Assembly (NCBI GenBank): GCA_002753335.1
Contig: PEAD01000024.1
Coordinates: forward strand, 1 to 47,642
Source: Nitrospirae bacterium MYbin3
Lineage (GTDB): Bacteria > Nitrospirota > Thermodesulfovibrionia > Thermodesulfovibrionales > Dissulfurispiraceae
Direction of reading: 5' to 3'
DNA: 47,642 bases
Shown: positions 8,072-16,368 of the stretch, in pieces
How positions within the stretch are numbered: the first letter of the stretch is position 1
How the letters are laid out: each line of letters begins with the position of its first letter
Position numbers and translations under genes: made by a program
Notes under the pieces: generated by a model
Told to the model about the DNA's origin: nothing
What the model saw: only the letters and a program-made list of their open reading frames with translations
The model's database searches: none

Positions 8072-8497
8072 ATGTCATTAAAACTAAATCTTAAACCATA
8101 CGAACGGCTGATTGTTGGAGGAGCTGTAATCGCCAATGGTAGTCACAAAACCGAACTTTTTATAGAAAACAAAGCACTTGTTCTTCGTGAAAAAGATATA
8201 ATGACCACGCAACATGCTGATACGCATTGCAAAAAACTTTACCTTGCAATTCAGCTTATGTACATAGATGAGAAAAACTTGACAGAGTACTATGACGTTT
8301 ACTGGAAGCTTGTTCGCGAGCTTATAAATGCTGCGCCAAGGCTTATCTCAATTATAGACAGTATGAATGAACATATTATTTCTGGCAGATATTATCCTGC
8401 TTTAAAACTTGCAAAAGAATTAATACATTTTGAAGAGGAGGCATTAAATGGAATCAAAGGATCCGTTGTCAGAGAACAACAATATGTCGGGGCGTGA
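8072..8497 (+). CDS. flbT: Flagellin mRNA regulator FlbT
   Basis: The protein has 141 residues, the usual FlbT length. It opens with MSLKLNLKPYERLIVGGAVI and carries LREKDIMT and KKLYLAIQLMYI, the conserved FlbT blocks, then LVRELINAAP. In Caulobacter FlbT binds the 5' leader of flagellin mRNA and promotes its decay when the hook-basal body is unfinished. Here it lies 73 bases after flagellin, behind a stable hairpin. No Shine-Dalgarno precedes the ATG, only A/T-rich sequence, which would keep its level low. The 3' end overlaps flaF by 50 bases. Confidence 0.92.
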   Translation: MSLKLNLKPYERLIVGGAVIANGSHKTELFIENKALVLREKDIMTTQHADTHCKKLYLAIQLMYIDEKNLTEYYDVYWKLVRELINAAPRLISIIDSMNEHIISGRYYPALKLAKELIHFEEEALNGIKGSVVREQQYVGA

Positions 8498-8810
8498 ACT
8501 AGAGGCTTCTGTTCTAGAAAAAGCAGCAGCAATACTCAAAAACTGCAAAGAAAATTGGAATGAGCAAGGATTGGAAGCTAAGCTTAATGATGCTTTAGGG
8601 TTCAACAACCTCATATGGAGCATTTTAAAAAGTGAAGTTTCTAAGGGCACCACACCCCTTCCTGTTGAAACAAGGCAAAATCTGTTAAAGCTTGCAGATT
8701 TTATAGAAAAACGCACAGAAGATATTAGGAAGAATCCATCAGCAGATAAAGTAGATATCTTAATTAATATTAATTTAAACATAGCGTCGGGATTGAAAGG
8801 AGCCGTTTAA
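8448..8810 (+). CDS. flaF: Flagellar biosynthesis regulator FlaF
   Basis: The protein has 120 residues. Conserved FlaF features are the early GRELEASVLEKAAAIL helix, ALGFNNLIWSILKSEV, LPVETRQNLLKLADFIEKRT and the closing ININLNIASGL. FlaF is needed for flagellin synthesis and secretion in Alphaproteobacteria, acting against or with FlbT. The ATG at 8448 has GAGGAGG at 8435-8441 inside flbT, so the 50-base overlap is real and the two genes are probably translationally linked. The order flagellin-flbT-flaF supports one regulatory unit. Confidence 0.9.
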   Translation: MESKDPLSENNNMSGRELEASVLEKAAAILKNCKENWNEQGLEAKLNDALGFNNLIWSILKSEVSKGTTPLPVETRQNLLKLADFIEKRTEDIRKNPSADKVDILININLNIASGLKGAV

Positions 8811-8825
8811 TATAACCACAACTGA

Positions 8826-10472
8826 ATGAGCAACGGTGAGCTTCTAAGGAATGCTTTAGAACATCATAAAAACGGTGATTTTGAAAAAGCGATAGACATC
8901 TACACTAATCTGCTTAAGAAAAACACCGACCCCCAGATATTAAATTTTCTCGCATTGTCATTTAAGAGCCTAGGAGACTATGATTCCGCCTTAACGCATT
9001 TAAACAGAGCGATAGAGCTATCACCCAACTTTGTAGAAGCTATCGCAAATTCTGGCATTATAATGAACGCCATAGGCCATACTGATAAAGCAATTAAAGC
9101 TTATCAAAAGGCAATTAGTTTGTCACCTAATTTACCCGCTCCTTATTTCAACCTAGCAAAACTGCTCCAAAGCAAGTCAGATTATGACAAAGCGATTGTA
9201 TGCTACAAAAAGGCTCTTGAGCTTGATCCATCATTGCATGATGCGTACCCCAATCTTGCTTATATTTATGCCGCAAAAAAATCACCTATTAAAGCAATCG
9301 GGTTTTATATAAAGGCCATTGAACTTTTGCCAACAAATGCGGAATTGTACAACAATCTTGGAGTTGTTCTATTTGATAACGGCAATATAAATGAATCTAT
9401 AGAATGCTATAGGAAGGCCATTGAAATTGACCCCAATTATGCCAGCGCTTATTACAACCTCGGCAACTCGCTGCGAGCAATTAAGGATATAGAAGAAGCG
9501 ATAGAATGCTACAAACACGCCATAACTAACGACAACTCGCTTTCATATGCACATTGGAATTTAGCCATACTGCTTTTGCTTACAGGGAGATTTGATGAGG
9601 GATGGAAAGAATACGAGTGGCGATGGGAATTGAAAGATTATATTACAAACCGCAACTTTATCCAGCCGCTATGGGATGGAAGAGATATAAAGGGCCAAAC
9701 TATTTTGCTTCACGCAGAGCAGGGGCTTGGGGATGCGATACAATTTATCAGATATATTCCTTCTATAGCAGAAAAAGGAGTCCGAATAATAATTGAATGC
9801 CAAAAAGAACTTGTTTCGCTTTTCAGTTCTAGTGAGAACATAGAAAGCATTACAGTACAAGGAGAAAGGCTTCCGCCATTCGATATTCATTGTCCATTCC
9901 TAACCATTCCATATATTTTCAAAACAACCAATGAGAACATACCCACAAAAGTTCCGTACCTATCAGCAGACAATTCTTTAATACAAAAATGGTCTGCATT
10001 AGCAGGAATAGACAAAAATAGATTTAACATAGGCATCGTTTGGGCAGGCAATCCCAAAAACGCAAATGATAAAGTACGTTCCTTGTCTTTAGACTTATTC
10101 GCTCCACTTTCGGAGCTTAAAAATATTCAGTTTTACAGCCTGCAGAAAGGTGAGGCCTCAGCTCAGATAAACACACGTTCTTTGGCAATTAAAGATTTAA
10201 CTTCAGAGATACAAGACTTTTCGGATACTGCAGCATTAATCATGAACTTAGACCTGATTATATCGGTTGACACTGCTGTGGCTCACCTTGCAGGAGCTCT
10301 TGCAAAACCGGTCTGGCTACTCATACCCCCAATACCTGACTGGAGATGGCAGCTTAATAAAGACGATAGCCCATGGTATCCTACGATGAAATTGTTTCGT
10401 GGATATAAAGAGGGAGAATGGGCTGACGTTGTTGAAAAAATAAAGAATGAACTTTCATCTCGACAAAAATGA
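8826..10472 (+). CDS. TPR-repeat glycosyltransferase with heptosyltransferase-like C-terminal domain
   Basis: The protein has 548 residues and is a close paralogue of the gene at 194-1759 in the same order: about seven TPR units (residues 1-245), the GRFDEGWKEYEWR junction, then the GT9-like domain with LHAEQGLGDAIQFIRYIP, FNIGIVWAGNP, VDTAVAHLAGALAK and PDWRWQ. It begins 15 bases after flaF, so it may belong to the flagellin operon, which would tie its expression to the presumed acceptor. No clear ribosome site precedes the ATG. Its 3' end overlaps the convergent double-OGT gene by 18 bases. Confidence 0.85.
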   Translation: MSNGELLRNALEHHKNGDFEKAIDIYTNLLKKNTDPQILNFLALSFKSLGDYDSALTHLNRAIELSPNFVEAIANSGIIMNAIGHTDKAIKAYQKAISLSPNLPAPYFNLAKLLQSKSDYDKAIVCYKKALELDPSLHDAYPNLAYIYAAKKSPIKAIGFYIKAIELLPTNAELYNNLGVVLFDNGNINESIECYRKAIEIDPNYASAYYNLGNSLRAIKDIEEAIECYKHAITNDNSLSYAHWNLAILLLLTGRFDEGWKEYEWRWELKDYITNRNFIQPLWDGRDIKGQTILLHAEQGLGDAIQFIRYIPSIAEKGVRIIIECQKELVSLFSSSENIESITVQGERLPPFDIHCPFLTIPYIFKTTNENIPTKVPYLSADNSLIQKWSALAGIDKNRFNIGIVWAGNPKNANDKVRSLSLDLFAPLSELKNIQFYSLQKGEASAQINTRSLAIKDLTSEIQDFSDTAALIMNLDLIISVDTAVAHLAGALAKPVWLLIPPIPDWRWQLNKDDSPWYPTMKLFRGYKEGEWADVVEKIKNELSSRQK

Positions 10473-13400
10473 TTTGTAGCAGTTCTCGATATTATGCGTG
10501 AATTTATAGACATCCATCAATGGAGAATCAATTAAATTATTGCGTAATGTTTTACGAAGTATCTTAAGCCTCTCCCTATCATTAGCGAGTTCAACCGCAA
10601 TATTTATATATTCATCAACATCCTTTGCAATAAATTCTTTAAGGCCAGCATTCGAAAGCAGGCTCACCCCAACCCTTGACCTGTGATCGTTGCCCTCTAA
10701 GGTTATAACAGGGACTCCCATCCATATGGCTTCGCATGTAGTAGTAGTTCCATTGTATGGAAAAGTGTCCAACGCTATATCAACCTGTGAGTATATTTTG
10801 AGATGAGAAGTAGTATCATTTTCGAATGTGTTTATTTTAAGCCTTTCTTTTGTTATTCCTTTAGAATCAAACAAAGAAATTATTTTGCCTTTAAGGGTTG
10901 GGTCATCAATATACCTAGCCTTAAGCAAAATTTTAGCGTCAGGGACTCTCTTTAAAATTTCGGACCACACATCTATAACATAATCATTTATCTTAAGCGC
11001 CATGTTAAATGAGCCAAAAACTATATCCATATTACCTGATGCCTCAACATCAGGACTTTTTTTATCCGGAACATAACACAAAAAGCAATCAGGCATCCGT
11101 ACCAGCTTTTCCGTATAATACTGATCGGTCATGCCCTCAGGGTCGGTATAGCTATCAACAATCCTATAATCCATGGTACTCAAACCTGTTGTGTTAGGGT
11201 AACCTATCCAGTGCACCTGTACAGGAGCAGGCTTTCTTAGAAAAACGCTCAGGTTATTTAAGCCTGTATGGCCGGCAAGATCGACTAATATATCTATGCT
11301 ATCACTCCTTATCAGGTTTTCAAGATCGTCATCTTCCATTTTATATATTCCGCGCCAGTTTTCGACCAAATGCTTTATATGTTCGGTTATTTCATCAGAT
11401 ATAAAAGCATTAGAATAGCAAAAAACTTCAAACTCTTTTTTATCATGATTTTTTAGCACAGACTCTATAAAATAACTTACAGAATGCCGCCTAAAATCGG
11501 CCGAGACATAGCCTATTTTAATCCTTCTGCCTTGAGTATCAGGAAGAGATGAGTATTTATTCTGATTTGAATACAGTCTTAAATGTTTCTCATATTTTAA
11601 ATGCTCTCCAAAAATATCCTGCAGCGTAATACCAGTCTTATAATTAGTCAAATATATGATATTGCTCCATACATATGGTGAGTTAGGATTGACTTCAAGG
11701 GCTTTTTTATAAAATCTTTCGGCTGCTTCAAACATTCCCCACTCTCTATAAACATTACCCAAATTATTAAGCGCATCCACATGATGGGGTTCAATATCAA
11801 CTGTTTGCGAAAAAAAGATAAGCGCCTCGCTTAGTTTTCGGAATAAAAAAAATGTAACCCCTAAGTTATATGCAGCTGTTACATGGTTAGGGTTAAGTAG
11901 CAAGACCCTCTTATAACATTCTATTGCGTCATTATATTTATTAAGCGTCTGATACACTAAAGCCATATTAAAAAATATTTCGGCACGCGTTGGTTCCAGC
12001 TCAGCCGAAATATTAAAGTTCTTTATCGCTTCCTCTCCATCTCCCTGTTTAAACTTAATTGATCCGATTTTAAAGTACGCTTGTGCCGTATTTACGCCCA
12101 ACAAAATAGCCTTCCTGTAATAATTCTCGGCCTCCAGATAGTTTTCTAGCGAAGAATAAAGGTTGGCAAAATTAAAATAAGCTTCACCAAAGTCCGGTAA
12201 AATAGATAACGCTTTTTCATAACAATCTTTAGCCTTGTCCTGCAATCCCATAATTGCAAGGGTGTTTGCCAGACTAAAATAAAACAAAGCCGAACCAGGA
12301 TCCACCTCAAGCGCCCTTGAAATGAGTTCCACAGCGCAGTTGTATTCCTTCAATTGGTACTTAAGTGTTCCAAGTAGATGAAGAGCGTCGGCATTATCAG
12401 GCTCGACTTTTAAAATTTTCTGATACCTATACTGAGCATCATAAAGCTTTCCGTCATTGTGCAGCTGAACCGCCTTAGATATCTCATCTTGTATAAACAC
12501 TTTGTCTTTCCTGACGTTTTCACAGTATCGTACCCAAGTCTTTTTGTAAATATCTTCAATTTGATTAACAAAATAGTGATAATCAAACAAAGGCGACTCC
12601 TTCATGACTCCCCTAAGGGAATTCCTCATCTTAGCAAGATCGCTTAATTTTGATGCAAGAGATACGGCCATATTTACATATTCGCAATCATTAGCAGCAA
12701 TAAGATTATTAAGTCTAAGATTGGACAAAATGCTAACGCCTACTCTTGAAGCATGGGTTGCACCTTGCAATACAACTACCGGCACACCCATCCACAAAGC
12801 TTCGCATGTAGTCGTTGTCCCATTATATGGAAAAGTATCGAGAGCTATATCTACAGTGTTGTACACTTCCATATGCATAGCAGCATCAGGGGTCTTAGAC
12901 ATAAAAATAATCTGGCTATCATCTATGCCATGCTCGGCAAACATCTTAGTAATTTTAGTCCGTATATTATCCTCATCAAGTCCTTTAGCTTTCAGTAAGA
13001 TTTTTGAACTCTCGACACGCTTCAGTATTGATGCCCATAATTCAACAGCTCTTGGAGTTATTTTGGAGATTTTATTAAATGCGCCGAATGTTATATATCC
13101 TTTATCGAGAGCGGGCAACGAACTTACTTTAGGGCTCCGGTTATCCGGCATATAACACAGGAAAGTGTTCCTGAACCTTAAAAGCTTTTCTGCGTAATAC
13201 TTATCAGTCATGCCTTGGGGATCCGTATACTCGTCAACTATTCGATAGTCCATAGTTTTCAGCCCTGTTGTGTTCGGATAACCTATCCAGCTTATCTGTA
13301 CCGGAGCAGGCTTTCTGGCAAAAACAAGCATGCGGTTATACCCGGTATGCCCTGCAAGGTCCACCAATATATCTATGCTGTCGTTCCTTATCAGCTCAGC

Positions 13401-14279
13401 CACTTCCTCATCGCTAATTCCGTATATGTCACTCCAGCTTGTTGCATAGCTTTTTATCCTGCGAGTCACATCATCAAACACAGACACATCTGAGTAGCAA
13501 TATATATCAAAATCTTGTCTGTTATGGTTCATCAGCACAGGCTCTACAAAAAAACCTACAGAATGCAATCTAAAATCTGGTGAAATATAGCCCACACGCA
13601 GTTTTCGTGCTTCTATTAGTTTGCACCTATACGGCAAAATGTTTTTACTCAAAGGCTCTGCATGGATTTCTGCAAACTTAGTATGCTCTTTGAAAACCTC
13701 CTCAGGCGTCTTAGAGTCAATATAATTCAAAGCAAGCAAAAGGTTGCTGTGTGCTACAACATAATCTTCTTTTATAGCCAAAGCCTTTGAATAATATTCT
13801 ATCGCCTCTTCAACTTCGCCTATTTCCTGCAATACCCCGGCCATTCCATTATAAGCATAGGCATAATCCGGGTTGAGCTTCAAAACCATAGAATAGTTCT
13901 CTAAAGCCTGGGTCAATTTGCCAAGCTCTTTCTGAACATTCGCAAGATTGTTAATTGCTTCTATATAATCATTCCTGCACTCTACAGCACGCTTAAAACA
14001 TGCCTCGGCAGTATTCATCCTGCCTTTTCCAACATAAATAAGACCCAAATTATAATGAGATTCTGCTGAATTAGGCATGATAGAAAGAGCTCTGCCATAG
14101 CTTATAATTGCCTCATCCACCCTTCCCAAGGATTGCAAAGCAATACCACGGTTGAAATAAGCATCATATAAAGCTGGCGATAAAAGCAAAACTTCATCGT
14201 AAGCATTTATAGCATCTTCATAACTTGCTCCACCATGAAGCTTAAGTGCTTTTTTGAGCAACAGCTCAGCCGACTTCAT
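10455..14279 (-). CDS. Tandem double TPR/O-GlcNAc-transferase-like (GT41, SPINDLY) protein
   Basis: The protein has 1274 residues, about twice a normal bacterial OGT. The layout is TPR (1 to about 190), OGT-like catalytic region (about 205-575), TPR (about 590-860), second OGT-like region (about 895-1270). Both catalytic copies keep the family landmarks: HSVG near 239 and HSVS near 931, DILVDLAGHTG, PAPVQ..WIGYPNTTGL, and DIALDTFPYNGTTTTCEA near 480 and 1170. The copies differ at many positions, so the duplication is not recent. OGT-type enzymes add a sugar to Ser/Thr of proteins; flagellin is the inferred acceptor. GAGAGG lies upstream of the ATG. Confidence 0.88.
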   Translation of the reverse strand: MKSAELLLKKALKLHGGASYEDAINAYDEVLLLSPALYDAYFNRGIALQSLGRVDEAIISYGRALSIMPNSAESHYNLGLIYVGKGRMNTAEACFKRAVECRNDYIEAINNLANVQKELGKLTQALENYSMVLKLNPDYAYAYNGMAGVLQEIGEVEEAIEYYSKALAIKEDYVVAHSNLLLALNYIDSKTPEEVFKEHTKFAEIHAEPLSKNILPYRCKLIEARKLRVGYISPDFRLHSVGFFVEPVLMNHNRQDFDIYCYSDVSVFDDVTRRIKSYATSWSDIYGISDEEVAELIRNDSIDILVDLAGHTGYNRMLVFARKPAPVQISWIGYPNTTGLKTMDYRIVDEYTDPQGMTDKYYAEKLLRFRNTFLCYMPDNRSPKVSSLPALDKGYITFGAFNKISKITPRAVELWASILKRVESSKILLKAKGLDEDNIRTKITKMFAEHGIDDSQIIFMSKTPDAAMHMEVYNTVDIALDTFPYNGTTTTCEALWMGVPVVVLQGATHASRVGVSILSNLRLNNLIAANDCEYVNMAVSLASKLSDLAKMRNSLRGVMKESPLFDYHYFVNQIEDIYKKTWVRYCENVRKDKVFIQDEISKAVQLHNDGKLYDAQYRYQKILKVEPDNADALHLLGTLKYQLKEYNCAVELISRALEVDPGSALFYFSLANTLAIMGLQDKAKDCYEKALSILPDFGEAYFNFANLYSSLENYLEAENYYRKAILLGVNTAQAYFKIGSIKFKQGDGEEAIKNFNISAELEPTRAEIFFNMALVYQTLNKYNDAIECYKRVLLLNPNHVTAAYNLGVTFFLFRKLSEALIFFSQTVDIEPHHVDALNNLGNVYREWGMFEAAERFYKKALEVNPNSPYVWSNIIYLTNYKTGITLQDIFGEHLKYEKHLRLYSNQNKYSSLPDTQGRRIKIGYVSADFRRHSVSYFIESVLKNHDKKEFEVFCYSNAFISDEITEHIKHLVENWRGIYKMEDDDLENLIRSDSIDILVDLAGHTGLNNLSVFLRKPAPVQVHWIGYPNTTGLSTMDYRIVDSYTDPEGMTDQYYTEKLVRMPDCFLCYVPDKKSPDVEASGNMDIVFGSFNMALKINDYVIDVWSEILKRVPDAKILLKARYIDDPTLKGKIISLFDSKGITKERLKINTFENDTTSHLKIYSQVDIALDTFPYNGTTTTCEAIWMGVPVITLEGNDHRSRVGVSLLSNAGLKEFIAKDVDEYINIAVELANDRERLKILRKTLRNNLIDSPLMDVYKFTHNIENCYKSFLSR

Positions 14280-14344
14280 TAATTAACCTCTCGGATTCTG
14301 CCAAAAGAAATAGCGCTAAGGCACAATTCAGATTAAACCTATTG

Positions 14345-14381
14345 AAAAAAACAAGGAGGACTTAAAGCCCTATTGGGCCTT
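14345..14381 (-). terminator. Weak hairpin after the small TPR gene
   Basis: On the minus strand AAGGCCC and GGGCTTT pair around loop AATA at the stop codon, and a run of seven T follows 12 bases later. The distance is long for an intrinsic terminator; attenuation before the double-OGT gene is possible. Confidence 0.25.
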
Positions 14382-14873
14382 CTGCAAAGCTTCAAGATTA
14401 TCCATAGCCGTAAGATTCCATGGCTCTATCTCAAGCACCTTATTGTAAAACACAGCAGCGTCTTCTTTTTTGCCTAAAGCTGCAGCAATATTCCCAATTA
14501 TAAGAAAAGTATCAACATCTTCGCTATTTAGCGAAAGCAGCTTAAGATAAATCTGCATAGCCTCTTCCATTAGACACTGCTCGCCCAAATAATAATCTGC
14601 AAGATTCTTTAAGAAAATTGGATTCGATGGTTCAATTTCAGCCGCTTTTTGATAATGAGCAAAAGCCTTTTTCTTGTCGCCAACCTCAAAATAAAGCACT
14701 CCCAAATTATTTTGCGCAACCGCATAATCAGGATTGGCCTGAACAAATCTCTCGAGCGCCATCAATGCCTCTGCCTTCTTGCCATCCTTGATTAACTGAT
14801 GAATAATCTGGTAAATCTGCCAGCGCTCATCACCTGCGTTTTTTATCTGATCCCTTTTAATGTAAAGTGCCAT
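14370..14873 (-). CDS. Small TPR-repeat protein
   Basis: The protein has 167 residues and consists almost wholly of three to four TPR units (YAVAQNNLGVLYFEVGDKKKA, ILLxxN-type spacing throughout), with no catalytic domain. AAGGAG lies 5 bases before the ATG. It lies between two TPR-transferases in the same direction with gaps of 43 and 90 bases. It could be an adaptor or chaperone for the transferases or for flagellin, or a detached TPR half of a former fusion; sequence alone does not decide. Confidence 0.75.
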   Translation of the reverse strand: MALYIKRDQIKNAGDERWQIYQIIHQLIKDGKKAEALMALERFVQANPDYAVAQNNLGVLYFEVGDKKKAFAHYQKAAEIEPSNPIFLKNLADYYLGEQCLMEEAMQIYLKLLSLNSEDVDTFLIIGNIAAALGKKEDAAVFYNKVLEIEPWNLTAMDNLEALQKAQ

Positions 14874-14916
14874 AATTACTCCTTTATCAAAGAATTTTAA
14901 AATTTCATTGTTTATT

Positions 14917-16329
14917 TTATGCTCTTGACTTAATAATCTCGCAACAATTTATCATAGCATATTTATGAGATGCGTCAAAAGATAACGCTTTGTAAAAAAA
15001 CTCGATCGCTTTTTCTACATCTCCTAAATAGAAATGAACAACTCCTAAATTATTAATAGCATCAGAAAAATCAGCACAGCTATCGATAACTTTCAAGAAA
15101 TGATTTAATGCTTCAGAAATATCACCTTCTAAAAAAAACGACTCTCCTAATTTATTATTCTTAGAAGCTTGTTCCAAAACAATTGATAAGTTATTCAATA
15201 ATTCCAGCATAATTCTATCTTCACCTAAATAATTTTCCAATAAAATCTTGGCAGTTTTATATTTTTTATTGACAAATAAATAATTTAACCACTCGATAAT
15301 GTTTTTCTCAGCCTGATAACATACTTCCGTCCCATTTAAGTTAGCATCAATTGAAAAACTGTTGTTTTTGTACAAATAAAAGAAAAAATCGTACGCTAGT
15401 TTATAACAAGGCATATCTTTCAAAAGCTCAATTGCAAAGGTCTCAGATCTATCAGAATTCATATCAAATTGTTTTCTTAGAGGATCGATAGCCCACTTGT
15501 AATCCCCATAACCACCAAGAACTCTTACGCCATTAACCTCTTCTCCTGTATATTCTATTTCTAATGAACACGCAATAATAAAGATAACTATTACAACAGA
15601 CCAAATATTTAAAGCAGGGGTCAAAGGAGACGGGCACTGTGAATAAAACTTAATAGGCAAAATAATATTATATATTTGAAGATCTATATGCTTTAATAAT
15701 TGCTTGCCAAAATCACCATAATGTGCACCGTTATAATTTTGTTTGTGGTGACCATGAAATGCAATAGGTGTAGCTAGAAATTTGACTGCCTTGCCTCTGA
15801 GAATAGGCATGAGAACTATCCAATAATCCCACCAAGGAATGCCCAAACAGAAACAATCATTTGGATAACATTCAATAAGTGACTTATCAAGAAAAAAGTA
15901 ATCGAATCCCAATGTATAAATACTGCCATTTATAGAACTTAATGATTCCATATCAACCCTGTTCCCAAAAACCATCGAGTTATCTGCCTCTTTTACCAAA
16001 AATTCTTGAAAACCAGGGCTTAACTTTAAATGAATATCTGAATTTACTATGCCAACAATTTTAGAACCGCAGTTTTGCAGATAATTGAGAATGTCATTTA
16101 TAAATACAGTGGGCTTTCCAACCAGTTCTTTAGCGCTCCGCTTAACCGGCACAAAAGTTACATTCGGAAAATATCTTGAAAGCATCTCACTTTCTTCAGG
16201 AATATTCATGGACACAACACTAAAACCCAAAATTGTCCAACTTGCAATAGCCAACTGTTGCTGTTCTATGTTACGAGGAGCAATACTTGTTGCTATAGTT
16301 ATTGACATCTTTATGTTCACATGCTCCAT
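14917..16329 (-). CDS. Putative GT-A-like glycosyltransferase with C-terminal TPR
   Basis: The protein has 470 residues. It starts with MSITIATSIAPRNIEQQQLA, a nucleotide-diphospho-sugar transferase-like opening, and has IVGIVNSDIHL, where NSD could serve as the metal-binding DxD equivalent, followed by WWDYWIVLMP and a conserved-looking FHGHHKQ. A middle region (about 215-330) resembles nothing I can name and includes a hydrophobic stretch near 240-255. Residues 370-470 are two to three TPR units. The DNA is visibly more A/T-rich than its neighbours. The transferase call is by weak motif resemblance and by context. Confidence 0.55.
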   Translation of the reverse strand: MEHVNIKMSITIATSIAPRNIEQQQLAIASWTILGFSVVSMNIPEESEMLSRYFPNVTFVPVKRSAKELVGKPTVFINDILNYLQNCGSKIVGIVNSDIHLKLSPGFQEFLVKEADNSMVFGNRVDMESLSSINGSIYTLGFDYFFLDKSLIECYPNDCFCLGIPWWDYWIVLMPILRGKAVKFLATPIAFHGHHKQNYNGAHYGDFGKQLLKHIDLQIYNIILPIKFYSQCPSPLTPALNIWSVVIVIFIIACSLEIEYTGEEVNGVRVLGGYGDYKWAIDPLRKQFDMNSDRSETFAIELLKDMPCYKLAYDFFFYLYKNNSFSIDANLNGTEVCYQAEKNIIEWLNYLFVNKKYKTAKILLENYLGEDRIMLELLNNLSIVLEQASKNNKLGESFFLEGDISEALNHFLKVIDSCADFSDAINNLGVVHFYLGDVEKAIEFFYKALSFDASHKYAMINCCEIIKSRA

Positions 16330-16368
16330 AAATTTGGGGTCTTATTCAATATCGCCAAAACCTGAGTA

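Noticed and set aside
12604..13155. 183-codon frame on the plus strand inside the double-OGT gene
   Set aside because: It lies antisense to a strongly conserved catalytic region with no recognisable motif; a shadow frame.
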